A stretch of DNA of 7,513 bases from JAGOBX01 sp017999075 [NCBI: Candidatus Babelota bacterium] (GCA_017999075.1 JAGOBX010000162.1:1-7513); one strand, 5' to 3'. Shown: positions 1 through 6,539, counted from the first letter of the stretch. The notes: generated from the letters alone by a model not told the origin. Made by a program: numbers and translations.

Positions 1-516
1 AAATTTGTTATTACAGGCATCGATAACCCAGATAAAATTCAGAATGATTTTGTTTCAACCTTGCGCGGCGAAAAATTTAATATCGAATTGGCTACAACAG
101 GTTATATTCATAAAACTGAAAACGGTACAGTAATAGTATTTAAAATTGATGCTATGCCAAGACAAGCAAAACCAATTTATTATGGTAATGATATTCGCAA
201 TACATTTCTAAGATTCGACGGATCAACTCAAAAAGCTTCTAAAGATGAAATCGCAAGAATGGTTAGAGAATCCAGTGAAAAATCGAGTGACAGTATGATT
301 TTAAATGGTTTCGGTATTGATGATTTGGATCAGAATTCTATCCAGATATTCCGAAGATTTTTAGAAGCACGCCAGCCAGGACATTTTTTATTATCGTGCA
401 GTATTTCAGATTTATTAGAACAATTGCAGGCAGTTGTTAAAACAGGCAAATCAGAATATACGCTAACATCATCTGGATTATTATTGTTCGGAAAAAGCGT
501 CAGGATTCTAAATTAA
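1..516 (+). pseudogene. AlbA_2 (Schlafen-like) domain half of a broken ATP-binding protein, 5' partial
   Basis: The reading frame is open from the first base, so the gene starts outside the window. A TTG at 61 is not a credible start because homologous-looking sequence continues upstream of it (KFVITGIDNPDKIQ at codons 1-14). The first 80 or so codons look like the end of an AlbA_2 domain: a strand pair around GTVIVFKID, then a Py/YR-like stretch (KPIYYGNDIRNTFLRF) and the ASKDEIARMVRES helix that typically closes it. A helical linker follows, then LTSSGLLLFGK near codon 160, which in this family leads directly into 'FPsYmlDfle'. Here a TAA at 514-516 interrupts that phrase, and the rest continues in the same frame (532-1479). 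Family knowledge: these AlbA_2/HATPase_c_4 proteins are often labelled RecG-like or transcriptional regulators, and their role is poorly known. The domain call is fairly sure; I infer loss of function. Confidence 0.8.
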
Positions 517-531
517 TTTCCATCATATTTT

Positions 532-1479
532 ATGGATTTTCTTGATAAGCGTGGAATTGATAAAAAAGATATGATTAATAAACGCTGGGTTGATCGTTAC
601 AGTTCGGAAGAAAATATTATCAATACATTTGTAGAATTCAATAGGCGGTTACGAAATCTAATTCCAGAACCATTTTCTTTATCCGCTGATGATTTGACAA
701 GAAATGACGATAATACTGCCAGAAAAGCAATACGCGAAGCATTGGTTAATATACTGATTCATATGGATTATTTTGACCGTAAGGGCGCAAGAATAACCGT
801 ATATGATGACAGGATTGAACTCTATAATCCAGGATGTTTGAGATTTGATAAAAAGCGGTTATTTAAAGAGCATATTACTGAACCTCGAAATCCGTCGCTT
901 GCTAAAATATTCCGAATATTGCAATGGGCTGAACGAACCGGTGAAGGAATGTTCACTATCCGCAATGGATGGACTGAATTCGGTTTTTTAAGCCCAAAGA
1001 TCAAGGATGACAAAGAACTCAATTACTTTGAATTGACACTGCCGCTTGTAAAAAAAACAGCAACTGCAACATTTACTGCCCGCATTGAATCAAATAAAAA
1101 AAGTGACCAAGATAGTGAAAAAGTGACTAAGTTATCTGAAAAAAGTGACCAAGTTGATGAAAAAGTGACTAAGTCGCTTTATAACGATAAATACGATAAA
1201 CTTATTAAAATTTTAGAATTTCCTGATAAAAAAGAAATGACTAAACCCCAGCTTAAAATCATTGAAAATGTTAGAAAAATATTAGAAAAATGCCTGGAAC
1301 CAAAAGAAATTAGCGATTTAATGAAACTAATAAATCAAAAGCACAGAACTTATTTCCGTAACAATTATATTAATATTATGCTGAAGGCGCAATTATTAGA
1401 TATGGTTATTCCCGATAAACCCAACAGCCCGAATCAAAAATATTTTACAACAAACAAGGGTAAAGAAATATTAAATTAA
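532..1479 (+). pseudogene. GHKL ATPase (HATPase_c_4) and C-terminal winged-helix half of the same broken protein
   Basis: This is the continuation, in the same frame, of the protein interrupted at 514. Counting from the ATG at 532, residues 1-20 complete the family phrase FPSY-MDFLDKR. REALVNILIHMDYF (residues 67-80, with E69 and N73) is the N-box of a GHKL ATP-binding fold. DDRIELYNPG and RNPSLAKIF...ERTGEG are its two nucleotide-contacting regions. After about residue 180 comes a charged linker with two 14-residue repeats (KSDQ..EKVTK). A C-terminal segment (about 235-315) resembles the winged-helix tails common in this family. No Shine-Dalgarno lies before 532 (the upstream bases are AT-only plus a CC), so independent translation is unlikely. 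If the TAA is a sequencing error, 1-1479 is one gene of at least 492 codons. Not called recG: no helicase motifs are present. Confidence 0.8.
1099..1182 (+). repeat. Two tandem 42-bp units coding a charged linker
   Basis: Two head-to-tail units of 42 bp start at 1099 and 1141. Each begins AAAAGTGACCAAG and contains GAAAAAGTGACTAAG. They encode KSDQDSEKVTKLSE and KSDQVDEKVTKSLY. They join the ATP-binding domain to the C-terminal helix-turn-helix region. Similar 'EKVT' repeats are common in linkers of AlbA_2 family proteins, so this is probably a variable-length spacer rather than a functional site. Confidence 0.75.
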
Positions 1480-1796
1480 AATATAAGTTAATGTTCGGAT
1501 ATAAAATAACAGAATATTTTTGAAATAAAGATTAGACGGGTTGGACGGCATCTGAAAATTCAACTGATATATTGAATGGACATATTTAGTCCTTATTTGA
1601 ATATTTTATTTTAAACTTACGGACAATAATTTTATCAATTATATTATCCCTTTGTAAATAATAAAACCAATAATTTTTTTATTTGAAATTTTCTAAAAAG
1701 AATGAATATGCCGATAATCATTATGTCATATTTTTTCTGATGATAATTGGGATGAAATATTAAAAAAACAAGTATTTTAAATTATTTGTTTTTTAT
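1480..1796. other. Gene-free AT-rich spacer between convergent reading frames
   Basis: About 317 bases with no credible gene. No strong terminator follows the stop at 1479. The segment 1692-1780 reads as a short coding-like relic if one shift is allowed in a run of six T near 1730 (KNEYADNHYVIF, then SDDNWDEILKKQVF and a stop), but I cannot assign it to a family. The right end holds the A/T hairpin annotated separately. Confidence 0.5.
1763..1794 (-). terminator. Weak A/T-rich hairpin after the ATPase stop, possible terminator
   Basis: The arms 1763-1774 and 1783-1794 pair over 12 positions (one G-U) around an 8-base loop. The hairpin starts 2 bases beyond the TAG stop of the minus-strand ATPase. 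Read on the minus strand it runs into a stretch of T; the plus strand also ends in T, so it could work both ways. The stem is almost entirely A-T, so termination would be weak. Confidence 0.4.
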
Positions 1797-3104
1797 CTAT
1801 TTTATCAGCCATCTCCATAGAGGAATGACAGTAATGATTTTATTTGCTATTTGCAGGGATTGGCTGTTTCCGTTTTGAACTATTATGGTTCCTGAATTTT
1901 TATTGAAATAATCGAGCGCCGCGAGCAGAGAATTTATTTCTCTGTTTTTTGTTTCGACATTTGACAAATCTTGACAGACCTGAATTATTTCAGTAATTTT
2001 TTTACCTTCACTGATAATAAAATCAGTTTCTTTACCGTCGCGCGATTTCCAGTAATGTATGCGCATTGCCGCATTATCATTCTGCATTCGCCTAAGTTCA
2101 AGAAAAACTATATTTTCAATCCGTTTACCTGTATCTTCCAATGAATACAAATTAATAAATCCTATATCATTCAAATAAATTTTCGGGAATGATTTATCCT
2201 GATTTTTCAACGAATAATCAAATCTGCGAAGCGGATGAATATAAAAACAATCTTCCATAACTGAAAAATATTCATATAAAATATTTTTGCTTAATTTTAA
2301 CCCCTGCGATTTTTTATCATTAAAATATTTATTCAAACTTATTTCGCGCGTAAAACTAATTGTTAAATAACTTATAAATGACCGGATTAATTGCGAATTC
2401 TTGATTTTATATCTGTCAATTATATCTTTATAAATTATCAAATCAAAATAATCCTTTAAAATTTTTAACTTATCTCTTTCATTATTTGTCTGTATGATTT
2501 CAGGAAAACCGCCGAACCAGATATACTCGTCGAGATAATGTATTATTTTTGCTTGACTCGCAGAACTAATTTTATTTTCCGAATATTCAAATTCTTTGAA
2601 TTTTAAAAACTCCTTAAAAGAACAGGTCAGCATTGTATAAGTTATAGCGCGTCCTCGCAAAGCTGTTGCTATTTCTTTACTCAGCAAATTTGACGATGAG
2701 CCGGTAATATAAATATTGAATTTTCTTTCATCGTGTAACGACCGTAAAGCATTTTCCCAACCGTCAATAACCTGCGGTTCGTCTATAAATAGATGCAGTT
2801 TTTTATTTATTGATTCAGGAAATATTGAATAATAAATTTCTATAAGTTTATGAATCTCGGCGTATTTCAATTCCCGCAAATACACATTTTCAAAATTCAA
2901 ATATATTATTTGTTTTTTTGAGACATTGTTTTCAATCAATGCGTTTATTTTTCCGAATAGCCGATATGTCTTGCCGCAGCGGCGACAGCCGATTATGGTT
3001 TTGATTTTATTTGAATCACTTAATTCAATATCCCGCTGTATAAGTTCTAATAAATCACTCTCATAAAAATCAAGAAAATATTTTTTTACAGATTCTACAT
3101 CCAT
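1797..3104 (-). CDS. AAA_14-type ATPase with C-terminal DUF4143 domain (first of two)
   Basis: Predicted 435-residue P-loop ATPase. Walker A is GCRRCGKT (residues 39-46) and Walker B is LHLFIDEPQ (D108, E109). A sensor-like TGSSS lies at 134-138, and LRGR (149-152) gives candidate arginine-finger residues. The C-terminal part is DUF4143-like and ends in a nuclease-fold-like motif, KETDFII...EIIQVCQDLS. There, D361 is kept, but Q375 and C377 stand where PD-(D/E)xK nucleases have E and K, so cleavage is unlikely; this 'IQVC' form is common in the family. I chose the ATG at 3104 over the TTG at 3122 because AAGGA (3117-3113) lies 8 bases upstream of it. Length is normal for the family. The gene is transcribed alone, diverges from the relic at 3290, and has its own promoter under a palindrome. 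Family members are abundant in anaerobes and archaea; their cellular role is not established. Confidence 0.9.
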   Translation of the reverse strand: MDVESVKKYFLDFYESDLLELIQRDIELSDSNKIKTIIGCRRCGKTYRLFGKINALIENNVSKKQIIYLNFENVYLRELKYAEIHKLIEIYYSIFPESINKKLHLFIDEPQVIDGWENALRSLHDERKFNIYITGSSSNLLSKEIATALRGRAITYTMLTCSFKEFLKFKEFEYSENKISSASQAKIIHYLDEYIWFGGFPEIIQTNNERDKLKILKDYFDLIIYKDIIDRYKIKNSQLIRSFISYLTISFTREISLNKYFNDKKSQGLKLSKNILYEYFSVMEDCFYIHPLRRFDYSLKNQDKSFPKIYLNDIGFINLYSLEDTGKRIENIVFLELRRMQNDNAAMRIHYWKSRDGKETDFIISEGKKITEIIQVCQDLSNVETKNREINSLLAALDYFNKNSGTIIVQNGNSQSLQIANKIITVIPLWRWLIK

Positions 3105-3137
3105 AATATTTGTCCTTATCAATAAATAAAAAAAATA

Positions 3138-3169
3138 ATATTATTTCCTTTCGTATAAGGAAATAATAT
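3138..3169. promoter_or_regulatory. Perfect 13-bp inverted repeat over the -10 and start site, likely operator
   Basis: Arms ATATTATTTCCTT (3138-3150) and AAGGAAATAATAT (3157-3169) are exact inverted copies with a 6-base centre, TCGTAT. The right arm contains the -10 hexamer of the ATPase promoter and the centre falls at about +1. Only the left half would be transcribed from that promoter, so it cannot form an RNA hairpin in this mRNA. A DNA-level operator fits better. If transcription entered from further right, the stem plus the T-rich tract after it on the minus strand could act as a terminator. Confidence 0.6.
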
Positions 3170-3191
3170 ATACAATAAAGTAAGTTGTCAA
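3163..3191 (-). promoter_or_regulatory. Sigma-70-type promoter of the minus-strand ATPase
   Basis: On the minus strand, TTGACA (3191-3186) is followed after 17 bases by TATTAT (3168-3163): a perfect -35 and a one-mismatch -10 at ideal spacing. The start of transcription would fall near 3156, giving a leader of about 50 bases before the ATG at 3104. Confidence 0.75.
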
Positions 3192-3206
3192 GTGAAAAAA
3201 ATTAAA

Positions 3207-3235
3207 TTATTGCAAAAATAATGCTTTTTTATAAT
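3207..3235 (+). promoter_or_regulatory. Possible promoter of the relic gene at 3290
   Basis: A consensus TATAAT at 3230-3235 lies 17 bases after a poor -35 (TTATTG, 3207-3212). It points toward the relic reading frame and away from the divergent ATPase promoter. The match could be chance in such AT-rich DNA. Confidence 0.3.
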
Positions 3236-3289
3236 ATAGAACATCAGGAGACAGGTTCTGGATTTAAAAACAGGAGAAAAAATAAGATT

Positions 3290-3887
3290 ATGAATACAAT
3301 AATATTAAAAAGCGAAAAAGTAAAATTTGACGATTTTATTTTTTATTGGTAAGATTTTTATGCTTATCCGAATGACCACATATATACTAACAATATTTCA
3401 GCAAGAAAATATAAATCAATTCATTTGCATGAACTATATACTTGGAAAAACGGAATAAGATTAAGTATGGAAAAAAAGAAATCTTTAAATGAAAAAATTA
3501 TTTCAAAAATTAATATTATTAATAAAATTAAATTCGGCTTTTGTGATAATGAAGATTGGAAAATTGATATTAATTATTTTAATAATGAATTTGCTGATGT
3601 TAGCAGTATTTGGAAAATATTTTTATCCGCATATGCTTTCAAAGGAAATTTCGACGTTTTTATTTGATATAATAAAAAAAACAATACTTATGTCAACTTT
3701 ATGTGTGTTTGTTCACAAAATTCAACCCAATAAAGAGAGAATTATCTCTTTTCTTCCAGTATTTATATTTCGAAAAACAATATTATTGTATGTCTATTTT
3801 GCCCTATATTCCAAAATCGACACGGCTATTTTGGAATGGTATATAAAATTGACTTGTTTTTTATTTTTTATATTTTATACTTTTTAA
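3290..3887 (+). pseudogene. Decayed hypothetical gene with an internal TAA and a frameshift
   Basis: An ATG at 3290, 13 bases after AGGAG (3272-3276), opens MNTIILKSEKVKFDDFIFYW and meets TAA at 3350. The same frame resumes as DFYAYPNDHIYTNN and runs to 3667. Around 3615-3630 coding character moves to another frame: IWKIFL in the first frame is followed by HMLSKE..TFLFD in the second, which then runs to a TAA at 3885-3887. Read across both breaks it gives a coherent protein of about 200 residues. I recall a widespread hypothetical family with the phrases 'EWKNG', 'IWKIFLLHI' and 'FPIFDQH'; the match ELYTWKNG ... IWKIFL ... FD is suggestive but unverified. The function of that family is unknown to me. 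Neither of the two overlapping open frames here (3425-3667, 3489-3887) should be annotated as a separate gene. Confidence 0.6.
3849..3878 (+). promoter_or_regulatory. Possible promoter of the plus-strand ATPase
   Basis: TTGACT (3849-3854) is followed after 18 bases by TTTTAT (3873-3878), with an overlapping TATACT at 3876-3881. It lies inside the tail of the relic gene and about 40 bases before the ATPase ATG. Moderate match in a T-rich stretch. Confidence 0.4.
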
Positions 3888-3917
3888 TGAAAATTTTATT
3901 ATAAGACGGATGAAAAA

Positions 3918-5144
3918 ATGAAAATTTACGAACGATATATTGAAACTTATTTATTTGAACTGCCGAAAAAAATGTTTTTTCTGTATGGACCGAGACAGAG
4001 CGGAAAAACAACTACGGCTAAAAAGATTATCAAACAAAAAGACGGTGCTTATTTCAATTGGGATGATTTGGCTGTCAGGCGCGAGTATCTGAAAAATCCG
4101 CGCTTCTTATATGATTACATAAAGCCGGGAAAAGAAAATATTTTTGTATTTGATGAAATACACAAACTGAAAAATTGGAAAAATACGCTTAAAGGTATTT
4201 ACGATGAGTTTTCAGACAAATGTAAAATAATTGTAACTGGAAGCGCGTGGCTCGATACTTTTCTAAAAGCAGGCGATTCGCTTGCAGGCAGATATTTTGC
4301 TTATAAATTTAATCCTTTTGGCATATCTGAGTTTGCGCAGGAATTCTCAATCATAGAAAATAATGCTTTACCTCTGTCTTTTGAATGGATACAAAACCAT
4401 TTACAGGATTTCCAATTAAAAAATAAAAAAACAGAAAAATCATTTGAAACTTTATTTCGCTTAAATTCATTTCCTGAACCTGTTATCTCAAATAACAGTA
4501 ATTTTGTGAATAAATGGTCAAACGACTACATCAGGCAGATATCGCGTGAAGATATTCAAACACTTGCGAACATTGAAAATATAACAACTGTTGAAAATTT
4601 AATGTTTTTACTGCCGGAGCGGATAGGCAGTCAATTACAGATTCAATCAATTGCCGAAGATTTGCAAATAACATATAAGACAGTTGCTAAATATATTGAT
4701 TTATTAAAACGAGTTTTTCTGATTTTTGAAGTATCGCCGTATAATAAATCATTAAGCAGGGCAATAAAAAAAGAAAAGAAAATTTATTTTTATGATTATT
4801 CTCTCACAGCAAACGATGGAAGCAGATTTGAAAACTTTGTTGCCTTAAATCTGCTAATGTATATAAATCGTCTTAATGATTGCGGACTGGGTTCATACAG
4901 TTTGCATTTTTTAAAAGATAAAGACGGGCATGAAGTGGATTTTTTAATCGCGCATAAAACCAAACCGGTATTACTGATAGAAGTTAAATTAAGCGAAACG
5001 GATTTAAGTAAATCATCGCATTATTGGATAAATAAATTAAATATTCCATTTATTCAGGTTGTAAAAAATATGGATACCGCTATCCAAAAACAGAAAAATG
5101 TATTGATAATACCGGCAGCCGGATACTTGCAATATTTAACATAA
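3918..5144 (+). CDS. AAA_14-type ATPase with C-terminal DUF4143 domain (second of two)
   Basis: Predicted 408-residue P-loop ATPase. Walker A is GPRQSGKT (24-31) and Walker B is IFVFDEIHK (D79, E80). The sensor-like VTGSAWLD follows at 106-113, and SLAGRYF (R125) is the likely arginine finger. The DUF4143 part ends with a nuclease-fold motif, HEVDFLI (D341) ... LLIEVK (E355, K357). Unlike the other ATPase in this window, it keeps the D...ExK residues of the PD-(D/E)xK fold, so metal-dependent DNA cleavage is conceivable but unproven. A helix-turn-helix-like stretch lies between (about 230-265, IQSIAEDLQITYKTVAKYIDLL), as is usual for this subfamily. The start has a modest GGA 7 bases upstream. 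It stands alone, with no partner gene in the same direction. The two ATPases share architecture but little sequence, so they were probably acquired separately. Cellular role unknown. Confidence 0.9.
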   Translation: MKIYERYIETYLFELPKKMFFLYGPRQSGKTTTAKKIIKQKDGAYFNWDDLAVRREYLKNPRFLYDYIKPGKENIFVFDEIHKLKNWKNTLKGIYDEFSDKCKIIVTGSAWLDTFLKAGDSLAGRYFAYKFNPFGISEFAQEFSIIENNALPLSFEWIQNHLQDFQLKNKKTEKSFETLFRLNSFPEPVISNNSNFVNKWSNDYIRQISREDIQTLANIENITTVENLMFLLPERIGSQLQIQSIAEDLQITYKTVAKYIDLLKRVFLIFEVSPYNKSLSRAIKKEKKIYFYDYSLTANDGSRFENFVALNLLMYINRLNDCGLGSYSLHFLKDKDGHEVDFLIAHKTKPVLLIEVKLSETDLSKSSHYWINKLNIPFIQVVKNMDTAIQKQKNVLIIPAAGYLQYLT

Positions 5145-5274
5145 AAAAATCAGAAAACCTACAAAAATAAAACAAACAATCGCGCCCTAAAAGTTAAAAA
5201 GTGGTCGGAAAATGGTCGGAAACATTTTTTAGCGATAAAACATTGATAAATAATACTTTAAACGAGGTGAAATA
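5145..5274. other. Junction segment left of the tRNA fragment, with an integrase-tail-like scrap
   Basis: No intact gene and no terminator for the preceding ATPase. Bases from about 5190 to 5248 can be read on the plus strand as VKKWSENGRKHFLAIKH followed by a stop. The W-S-x-x-G-R pattern matches the tail of the integrase at 5348-6499 (VWSHLGRN), in the same codon register. This may be the last remnant of an oppositely oriented integrase. The remainder shows no structure I can recognise, and the missing 5' half of the tRNA is not here. Confidence 0.4.
5202..5219 (+). repeat. TGGTCGG direct repeat, 11-bp period, left copy
   Basis: TGGTCGG occurs at 5202-5208 and 5213-5219, one helical turn apart. 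The same pair, inverted, lies beyond the tRNA fragment at 5394-5410, and a further TGGTCG sits inside the fragment at 5291-5296. It may be a recombinase binding site or the shared coding tail of related integrases. Confidence 0.55.
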
Positions 5275-5323
5275 CGGCCTTACAAGCCGGTGGTCGGGGG
5301 TTCGAGCCCCTCAGCGCCCACCA
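5275..5323 (+). tRNA. 3' fragment of tRNA-Val(UAC), probable attachment site
   Basis: The fragment folds as the last 49 bases of a tRNA. The anticodon stem CGGC/GCCG (5275-5278, 5286-5289) surrounds the loop CTTACAA (5279-5285) with anticodon TAC. A 5-base variable region follows. The T arm has stems 5296-5300 and 5308-5312 (one G-U) and loop TTCGAGC. Then come the acceptor strand AGCGCCC (5313-5319), discriminator A and encoded CCA (5321-5323). Homology stops at 5274, where A faces G and the stem breaks; no D arm or GGGCGCT acceptor strand is found upstream. It cannot make a functional tRNA. Tyrosine integrases commonly recombine within the 3' half of tRNA genes, and one lies just to the right, so I read this as an att core or a leftover attachment repeat. 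Confidence 0.8.
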
Positions 5324-5347
5324 TCCAACCAATTGATAATCAAAGCT

Positions 5348-6499
5348 TTATACACACTTTTCAAGCCCTGACGAAACAGGGCTTTTTTTGTTGCGACCAA
5401 GATGCGACCAAACTTTTGGCAATTTCATAATAGATTCATACAGCACTTTTATATTCTGAATTTTTTGATAATGCCTTATTGAACCTCGAGGATTTTTTCC
5501 GCATAAAGCATTTATTATCGGCTGCGATACTCCGCTTTCAGCAAGCATACTTATAAATGTATGCCTGAACTGATAAGCAATATACTTATCCGAAATTTTT
5601 CTGAAACGCTTAGATAGATACGGACGCAAATTAGAACGCTGGGTATTGCAATTCAATAAATAACCGCTCTCACAACTGTCGGCTAAATATTTTATCTCAT
5701 TATGCAAAGGTATTATTGTGCGTTTTTGAGTTTTACTCTCAACAATATCAATAACTGTATACTCATTTATTTGCTTAATATTTTCCTTTTTCAAATCAAG
5801 CGCATCCTGACATCGAAGACCCGTGTAAAATAAAAGCATACAGTAATTAAATATTATTTCATCGACGTTTTTGGCTTTTTCAAATATCTCAATTAAATCA
5901 TCGTAAGGAATTGGACTTCGCTCGTTTTCAATATTCTCACAAGGCATTTTAACATTTAAAAAAGGGTCGCGTTCGCGATATTCCATTTCTACCGCTAACC
6001 GCATAATCTGACGCAGTATCATACAATATTTTCTTACTGTTCCCGCAGACCTTGTTTTTAAAAATTCATTTTTGAAATGTTCTATGTTCATATAATTAAC
6101 ATCATTAATTGCGTATTCTTTCCAATACTCAAGTAAAATGTTAATACGATGTTCTTCATCCGCGCGCTTTTCTAAAAAAACGGCATTAAAATATTTTTCT
6201 GAAAATTCTTTTACTGTCAAATTTTTTAAAGATACATTTTTTAATTCTCTTGACTTTGACAACTTATTTTCTATTTCAGAAATATATTCATACACCTTTT
6301 TAATATCATCCATCGGTATTTCAAAAGAAACACCCTTTTGATTTTTTAACTGACATTTCAAATTTGATTTTTCAATGCAAGATAATGTGAAAATTTTTGT
6401 CAAACGCTGCTTGCCATATCCAATAATGATTTTCAACCTTGAAGATTTTCTTTTCTTCTCTGTAAACGGATAAAATCTAATACTTAAATCTTCATTCAA
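5348..6499 (-). CDS. Tyrosine recombinase / integrase (first of two)
   Basis: Predicted 383-residue site-specific recombinase that would cut and rejoin DNA through a 3'-phosphotyrosine. Residues 1-85 look like an arm-binding domain, about 95-180 a SAM-like core-binding domain (FSEKYF ... TVRKYCMILRQIM), and 195-360 the catalytic domain. Catalytic residues seen: R229 (TGLR), K256 (ESK), R312 (YQFRHTF) and nucleophile Y344 (RHYQK). The usual box II histidine is Y309 and the box III histidine is K335 (LCGK), at the normal spacing. The start is TTG at 6499, 7 bases after a strong GGAGG; the nearby ATG at 6495 is out of frame and yields only three residues. The last 20 or so codons run through a plus-strand terminator toward the tRNA-Val fragment. 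Convergent placement beside a tRNA 3' end supports an integrase role. Homologous along its length to the gene at 6592. Confidence 0.92.
   Translation of the reverse strand: MNEDLSIRFYPFTEKKRKSSRLKIIIGYGKQRLTKIFTLSCIEKSNLKCQLKNQKGVSFEIPMDDIKKVYEYISEIENKLSKSRELKNVSLKNLTVKEFSEKYFNAVFLEKRADEEHRINILLEYWKEYAINDVNYMNIEHFKNEFLKTRSAGTVRKYCMILRQIMRLAVEMEYRERDPFLNVKMPCENIENERSPIPYDDLIEIFEKAKNVDEIIFNYCMLLFYTGLRCQDALDLKKENIKQINEYTVIDIVESKTQKRTIIPLHNEIKYLADSCESGYLLNCNTQRSNLRPYLSKRFRKISDKYIAYQFRHTFISMLAESGVSQPIINALCGKNPRGSIRHYQKIQNIKVLYESIMKLPKVWSHLGRNKKSPVSSGLEKCV
5363..5389 (+). terminator. Rho-independent terminator overlapping the integrase 3' coding end
   Basis: AAGCCCTG (5363-5370) and CAGGGCTT (5377-5384) form a perfect 8-bp stem around ACGAAA, followed by seven T (5383-5389). 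It works on the plus strand only, since the minus strand continues GAAAAG. It lies 40 bases after the tRNA fragment's CCA, where a tRNA transcript would end, and inside the last codons of the opposing integrase. Confidence 0.8.
5394..5410 (-). repeat. TGGTCG direct repeat, 11-bp period, right copy (inverted)
   Basis: On the minus strand TGGTCG occurs twice (5410-5405 and 5399-5394), again 11 bases apart and followed by CAACA. It mirrors the left pair at 5202-5219 on the other side of the tRNA fragment. Here it codes for W-S and G-R in the integrase tail. Confidence 0.55.
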
Positions 6500-6504
6500 T
6501 TCAG

Positions 6505-6511
6505 CACCTCC
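6505..6511 (-). promoter_or_regulatory. Strong ribosome binding site fixing the TTG start
   Basis: GGAGGTG on the minus strand (6511-6505) is a near-perfect anti-16S match, 7 bases (counted from GGAGG) before the TTG at 6499. It decides the start. CCTC just upstream could pair with its GAGG in a 4-bp hairpin, which is too short to claim as regulation. Confidence 0.75.
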
Positions 6512-6539
6512 AAAGAGGGCTTATTCGCTCATTAAATCA

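Noticed and set aside
61-63. TTG as start of the first gene
   Set aside because: The frame is open from base 1 and the upstream residues fit the AlbA_2 domain; no ribosome binding site precedes it.
822-1022. 66-codon open frame on the minus strand
   Set aside because: It lies opposite the clear GHKL domain of the plus-strand gene, has no domain or ribosome binding site, and is a shadow frame.
514-3352. TAA reassigned to an amino acid, suggested by two in-frame TAA codons at 514 and 3350
   Set aside because: TAA ends the plus-strand ATPase and both integrases at sensible family lengths, and other damage (a frameshift) accompanies the second case. Mutation is simpler.
3489-3887. 132-codon open frame as a membrane-like protein
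   Set aside because: Its first third overlaps the better coding frame of the relic in another register and is hydrophobic only because of AT content; its later part is the frameshifted tail of that relic.
5145-5347. A CRISPR array or other phased repeat array in the junction
   Set aside because: Only two TGGTCG units on each side with no spacers of constant length, and no Cas-like gene anywhere in the window.
6138-6341. 67-codon open frame on the plus strand
   Set aside because: Antisense to the integrase N-terminal and core-binding region; low-complexity phenylalanine/serine-rich translation typical of a shadow frame.
6493-6495. ATG at 6495 as the integrase start
   Set aside because: Out of frame with the integrase; it reads three residues then a stop. 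The TTG at 6499 has the better spacing to GGAGG.
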